A stretch of 64,000 nucleotides of DNA from Rhopalosiphum padi (Eukaryota; Arthropoda; Insecta; Hemiptera; Aphididae), in contig NC_083598.1 of the NCBI RefSeq assembly GCF_020882245.1, positions 36,059,858-36,123,857 on the forward strand, in the 5' to 3' direction. Shown one piece after another: positions 62,375 through 64,000 of the stretch. A model generated the notes under the pieces. That model was not told the DNA's origin, made no database searches, and saw nothing but the letters and a program-made list of their open reading frames with translations. How positions within the stretch are numbered: position 1 is the first letter of the stretch; each line of letters opens with the position of its first letter. Both the position numbers and the translations under genes were made by a program.

Positions 62375-63580
62375 TGTTTATTATATCTACTTGAAGACCA
62401 TATTTTTAAATACATACATTTTCTATGTCTGTTTAGTGTTCTGTGGTGATACTACATTTATTTTTCCAAATTAAAACAACTTTTTTTACTATGATTTGTT
62501 TGTTAAGCAGACAGTTTTTGTAAAATGGTTATTATAAAAATAATCAAAATTCGAACGAGTATTTTCTGAATTATTAAGCTTCATGTACTGAGAACAATAG
62601 TCTGTAATTATATAGGTTTAAAAAGATGTGGGAAATATGAATAATAATATTGATGGTTTGAAAATGATGATAATAATAATAATAAATATTTTATTAATTT
62701 TAGAAATTTTAAAAATTGTCTAATTGCAGCTAAATAATATAAGTAGTAAGTATTAGACTAATATTTGTATACCTAAAATTATCATATAATTATTATACAT
62801 AATATATAATTATATTTACCTACAATTATCCTACTTATTTTTATATACCTCTTTTATATTTTATGTAAAACCATATTATTATTATCAAGTATTTACGGAT
62901 TGTTATTAGGCGGGTATATAATCGTTTTAATTTAAATTAAGATGTATCAAAAACTCTCCTTAAATATTATGAAAAATCCAGGTATCTGAGAATTATCGAA
63001 TTATGGTATTTAAGAAGACGCTATATCCGCATATATTGAGTCTGTCTTACTAACGTACATCATAACAGATTTGCGTTCAGCAGAACACATTTTGTGATGT
63101 TAGCTTTAATATTAGAGTAAATGTACCTATTATCAAATTTAAAAGTAAGAAAATTATCTAGAAAATTACATTAAAAATTAAAATATAATTTTAAAGTGAG
63201 TTATAGCCATGTGAAATATTACAATATTGTTTGTAATATTCCTATAATATTATATTGTACCGACCGACGATGAAACAGACTGCACGCCGAATCTAGGTGT
63301 ATACCTAATTATAAGCTCTCTAATTACTTTTTTCTTTATTTACATCAGACTGAGACTAGTGGACGCGAATTCTTAAAATCATCAAATTACATTAACTCAA
63401 TAATTGGTTAATGCATTTTGATGATGTGGTTATTATTTTTTTTTTTAAACAGATTTCCACCCCCTCCCTTTCCCCTTTTGAACTCACTGTCGCAGTCGCC
63501 ACGATCACTGACAATGACGCCACAATTTTGTGTAATGTTATAATATTATTTCTTGTATAATATAGCTGCATAGTTGTGCA
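62375..63580. other. AT-rich stretch, no supported feature
   Basis: No coding region or transposon end recognised; a T-rich tract lies near 63437-63448. Confidence 0.5.
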
Positions 63581-63581
63581 C

Positions 63582-63677
63582 TCATCCTCCCCTGACCATC
63601 CCTCCCAGCACCTCTGCAGAAACTTTAGGTGTTTTATTAACTTTTCTCATTAAACATCCTTCGGGGGACAGTTGATG
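63582..63677 (-). pseudogene. possible Tc1-like transposase helix-turn-helix fragment
   Basis: A 31-codon minus frame ends at TGA 63584-63582 and reads Leu-Ser-Pro-Glu, then Leu-Met-Arg-Lys-Val-Asn-Lys-Thr-Pro-Lys-Val-Ser-Ala-Glu-Val-Leu. The R-K-V-x-K-x-P-K-x-S-A-x-x-L pattern resembles the DNA-binding helix-turn-helix of Tc1/mariner-type transposases. No catalytic DDE part or terminal repeats are nearby. The plus strand over the same interval is also open and ends at a donor-like GATG|GTAAGT (63677/63678), so an exon on that strand is an alternative. Confidence 0.25.
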
Positions 63678-63679
63678 GT

Positions 63680-64000
63680 AAGTAGTATACATATATATTT
63701 TTTTAATTTCTTAAAATCACTTCTAATAACGAACCACAGTATAATGGCGACAACATCTCCCTCTGGTCTTCATACTTCATTAATTCGTTATAGCTACCCG
63801 TGGTGTACTGCGCCACGGTACTATACACCGTTCGAAAACAACGATAACTGTACGCGAGTTCAAAAATCGTTTTGACGAACCTGGTGAGACGTGAGTAAAA
63901 AACGTTTTCACCCGAATTTATACAGAGGCGATAATACGACGACGGTAAAATAAAAATCCAAATCACCAACAGCATCACAGGGTATCTGCAGTTAACACTT
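63680..64000. other. window end, no supported gene
   Basis: Overlapping 67-codon plus and 91-codon minus frames cover this less AT-rich stretch, but neither contains a motif I recognise. Confidence 0.35.

Noticed and set aside
1..64000. CRISPR arrays, bacterial operons, rRNA, telomeric TTAGG arrays and well-known insect microRNAs (let-7, miR-1, bantam, miR-184)
   Set aside because: Looked for by eye on the sequence and not found; no spaced direct repeats or matching seeds.

Overview
The window looks like nuclear DNA from an insect, most likely an aphid (Hemiptera, Aphididae). It is strongly AT-rich and full of (AT)n, (AAT)n, (GT)n and (AG)n microsatellites. It repeats short words that I associate with aphid genomes (TAGGTA/TACCTA and ATAATATTAT), CpG is not visibly depleted, and there are no bacterial-style gene blocks. 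Species cannot be named from the sequence alone. No complete protein-coding gene is visible, no reading frame exceeds 187 codons, and the longest frames fall in GC-richer islands with no recognisable domain. The window therefore reads as intergenic and/or long-intron DNA, with a few short exon candidates and a set of transposon fossils.

Gene-like signals. At 771-1012 (+) an open frame encodes a hydrophobic leader followed by a CLIP-domain-like segment of a serine protease, ending at a possible splice donor; the first domain cysteine is replaced by tyrosine and no start ATG is in frame. At 8274-8310 (+) a short ATG exon in a CpG-rich island ends in a consensus donor (CAG|GTAAGC). At 10033-10132 (+) there is a signal-peptide-like exon candidate, and at 58148-58223 (+) another short ATG exon candidate with a good donor. 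Around 30.25-30.9 kb two well-formed donors point away from each other (minus at 30264, plus at 30885), suggesting a divergent promoter or two 5' exons. None could be linked to a downstream exon.

Mobile elements are the best-supported content. (i) 27795-27996 is a 202-bp hAT-type MITE with matching terminal repeats and a perfect 8-bp target duplication. (ii) 53509-53802 is the decayed C-terminal end of a hAT-like transposase. (iii) 53824-54461, inserted 21 bp beyond the stop codon of (ii), is a 638-bp internally deleted element with 26-bp terminal repeats, an 8-bp target duplication, and fused N- and C-terminal pieces of an ISXO2/Merlin-type transposase on the minus strand. (iv) 61800-62374 is a 575-bp element with ~95-bp terminal inverted repeats, eight copies of a subterminal motif, and a minus-strand remnant coding a Cys-rich CXC-like tail of the kind found on integrase-type transposon proteins. 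(v) 21381-22044 is a terminal-inverted-repeat element of unknown family. (vi) Two direct copies of one dispersed repeat lie at 6353-6655 and 23540-23835. Weaker fossils are a Tc1-like fragment near 63.6 kb and a TE 3' tail near 59.1 kb.

Layout: 0-2.1 kb microsatellites, CLIP-like exon and a GC-rich island; 2.1-8.0 kb AT-rich filler with one dispersed repeat; 8.0-10.1 kb CpG island and two exon candidates; 10.1-21 kb AT-rich filler with scattered GC islands; 21-28 kb three repeats/elements; 28-34 kb filler with the divergent donor region; 34-53 kb filler with scattered GC-rich patches; 53.5-54.5 kb nested transposons; 55.0-55.6 kb the strongest CpG-rich island; 57.6-58.2 kb exon candidate; 59-64 kb TE remnants. 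The genes do not visibly work together as a system.
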